A stretch of 64,000 nucleotides of DNA, from contig CM076656.1 of assembly GCA_038496675.1 (NCBI GenBank), positions 16,574,134-16,638,133 of the forward strand, read 5' to 3'. Shown here in pieces: positions 61,361-64,000 of this stretch. The stretch is from Rachycentron canadum. Its lineage: Eukaryota > Chordata > Actinopteri > Carangiformes > Rachycentridae. Each line of letters starts with the position of its first letter. Position 1 is the first letter of the stretch. A program made the position numbers and the translations under genes. The notes beneath the pieces were generated by a model. It was not told where the DNA came from and did not search any database. It worked only from the letters and a program-made list of their open reading frames with translations.

Positions 61361-64000
61361 CAGGTTGGTTGGCAGGCTCTGTGGCTTCCTTGGCTAGTCA
61401 GAGAGCTCTTCTCCCTGAACCAGCTGGGCCCTCCTGCCCCCCCTCCAAAGCAGTCAGTGCAGACCACATGGTCTCACCCCCACTCTGAAAGGTGTCATTC
61501 AGCCTCACACAGCTAGACACACACGCAGACACAGACATACAGGGCAACAAAGCCCTCGCAGAGAAAAAACTTCTTTTGCCCAAACGCAGCAAACTAACCT
61601 GCTCAGCCAAGTCATCCATTCACAATAATTTGAATCTAACAAGCCAGCAAAAACATATACATCATTCACAGTCAGGAATCACAGCAATTTGAATGCAGTA
61701 TTAGTTATGAGCCCGACCTCACTCGGGCTCAAAAGCTGGCTATTGCCTTGTAAATATTTCATTGTATAAATACACTTTGCATAAAACTTTTTGTTCTAAT
61801 ATTTATTACTATAGATTATGTACTTTATTTACCAAATAGGACTGGGACTCCATATCAAACTGTTTCTCTTGATGTGCTTTCTAACTTGTTTTCATCCTGA
61901 AAAAAAGGAGATTTTCCTCTCATTTCCTTTGTTTTAAATTGTACAAATTCCGAATCCCCAAAAGACAAAGTTATCATTTTGAGTTACACAAATAAATTAG
62001 ACTCTTAAAATATATATATTTCAATGTCAAGTAAATACTCAAAAAATACTAAATAATTAGTATGATCTACGATATTTCAGCAAGATTTTATACTATGCAA
62101 AAACAAGCATTTGCCATTTTTTCCTGGAAAGTTTCTTTTGACTTAATGTTGAATTTTCCTTTGTCCTCCATTCTGCATCTATAAATTAAAGGTATGAGGA
62201 AATTGTTATTGCTGTATTTGGTCTCTGCAGTGGCATAATTTGAAAAATGCTCTGTTCTTTTCTCCCTTTAGTGAAGGGCCATGTTAGTACTGTATTGTCA
62301 ACAGTGTTATTTTGCAAAACACATGAACTTTTGAACTAAACCCTATTTGTTGGAGAAGCTGTTCGCTCTCAGAGGTTTGTTCTATCAATCTCTTTGGATG
62401 AGGTCACTGGGGTGGACAGAGATAAAGAGATGTGTTGTGGAGAAAAAGGCAAAGTGGAGGAGGAGACGCACAAGAGCAAGATGTTGGGAGGTCCAGGTCA
62501 CATGGTGGGCCCCAGGACCTCGTGGTGGAGGTAGCGCACTTCCCCTGAGCTACATTTACCCTTTAACTGCAGTCAGGCAGGCAGGCAGCACGAGTGGACA
62601 GAGGAAGGTGGGGTGGGGGTGGGGGTGGGTACTGGGGGAATGAGTGGGAAAGCGGGAGGAGTGAACTGGAGAGAGAAATGTAGCAGGGAATTCTAATGTC
62701 AGATCAGAGCTGAGCTGAGCGGCAAGGAGATCTCTCCTGCCAGCAGCGTACGAACATGCATCAGTATCAAGGGTAAAATATTGTGATCTTTGATTATTCC
62801 CTCTTTCACCTTTCATTAATGTCATCCAGATAGAAGCAAGGCAGCTTGACATGCACACACGGGCGAAGAAAGGATTTCACAGACACACTGGGTGAGATAG
62901 TGCAGGATTTTGACAGAACCCTTTGTTTCCTCTGTGTTGTTGCTGTACATTACTTCTGTAGTTGTAGGTCACATTCATTTCATACTGAGACAGAGCTTTG
63001 TCGCGGTCTGTCTGTCTGTTTTCAGCTTTTCATCTCCTGTTTGTGGGCTCATGTAAAAAGAACATAAATAAACAATTAGTCCTCATCATGTGCAATTAAG
63101 AGAGAGAGGGCAGTAATAAGTGGGTTCCTAAGAGTCACATATAGCAGGCTATAATCATTGTCTCTCAAAGACACACACACAGACGCACACTACAACATAT
63201 TCTGTGACGACAAAGAGGGTAAAATGTTAGTGAAATATAAATGATTATATTATAAAAACTCAAAACAAAGTGATTTCCTAAGCAGCATTGGTTTCCCAGA
63301 GCAGAGTTCTTCTCTTATGTGTTACATGTGTAAAACAAAACCCATTTAATTTTGTTAGATTTCTATTACTGCTTTTGCTAAATAATTAATTTGGACAAAA
63401 AAAATAAATAAATGAAACTGTAATGATAATGATAAAATCATAATAAAGATAAGATTTGAATTAAATGAAATAAAACATATTAGATCACTGTTGCTGAGTG
63501 CTAGGTGGGGATGTGGTGAAATTGTTATGGCTGGGTCTGCATGTTGTTTATTTTAATGGAATCAAATGGTACAAATAAAATCCTGTTTCACTCTCGTGCA
63601 GGGATCCCATTTCTCCAGATAAATAATTCAGATTGTACATGTTGGGAGGCCAAGAATAGATTCCTAAAATAACAGGAGGATAGAGGGGACAGGAGGAAAG
63701 AGGACGACAACTATCCGAGGGGGCTGACAGCCAGCAAGCCGGGGATTTCGTCATCCTTCGGTATCTCAAACTCCACTCTCTCCTTGACCTGGGAGAGGGA
63801 GCATCTCCCGATACCACTGCTATCATTACACCCACCATGCAGCCAAAAGACGCCGTCCTCCTGTCTTACGCCTGATAGGCCCAGATTTAACATGTTCCCC
63901 CTGTCATTGGCTGCTGCCCCTGCTGTCAGACTGGTCTTGTTAAACTGAGCTGCTATAGATTAAGAGGCCTCATCAGATTAGGATGCCAGGATCGCCTCGC

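Larger units (their letters stand above)
29739..64000 (-). other. very long celf5 intron (more than 34 kb), no exon recognised
   Basis: I searched by eye on the minus strand for the expected upstream exons. These are the ~49-nt exon coding (M)xRPIQVKPADSESRG and the ~83-nt exon ending RRM1 (CAFLTYCARDSA...). I found neither, so the stretch is read as one intron running off the right edge. The open frames in it are short and show no domain. The longest is minus strand 59406-59939 (177 codons). Contents that can be named are microsatellites, homopolymers, transposon relics and a hairpin, listed separately. Regulatory elements are likely in such an intron but cannot be seen without comparison. 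Confidence 0.7.

Overview
The window is a 64 kb piece of a vertebrate nuclear genome, most likely a teleost fish. The evidence is small coding exons with canonical GT/AG junctions set in long AT-rich introns, many CA/TG microsatellites, and a few degenerate repeats of fish type. I saw no prokaryotic operons, no CRISPR array, no rRNA or tRNA gene, and no intact transposon reading frame.

One protein-coding gene can be supported. It lies on the minus strand and is an internal part of a CELF/Bruno-like RNA-binding protein gene, best matched to CELF5 (teleost celf5). Seven exons read from high to low coordinates: 29738-29610, 26939-26860, 19262-19116, 12044-11900, 3440-3228, 2907-2821 and 1727-1584. 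They total 945 nt. The reading phases join without a break and give about 315 residues: the whole of RRM2, the divergent linker, and the N-terminal half of RRM3. The 5' exons (start codon, RRM1 and a conserved ~49-nt exon) lie beyond the right edge. The last exon (rest of RRM3, stop, 3' UTR) lies beyond the left edge.

Layout: 1-1583 is the last intron (partial). 1584-3440 holds three clustered exons with short introns. 3441-11899, 12045-19115 and 19263-26859 are 7-8.5 kb introns. 26860-29738 carries the two RRM2 exons. 29739-64000 is more than 34 kb of intron in which I find no exon, only microsatellites, homopolymers, two probable hAT-type non-autonomous transposon relics (44996-46008 and 56123-56639) and a hairpin-forming inverted repeat. 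A 384-base assembly gap sits at 8573-8956.

No wholly new genetic system is evident. The points most worth a second look concern splicing of celf5. They are a ~30-copy UG tract 27 nt upstream of the frame-shifting 80-nt RRM2 exon, a 5' splice site that forms the edge of a ~70-bp tandem repeat carrying a second donor-like copy, and three places with in-frame tandem splice sites. Because CELF proteins themselves bind UG-rich RNA and control splicing, the UG tract raises the possibility of autoregulation. That is inference, not shown by the sequence.
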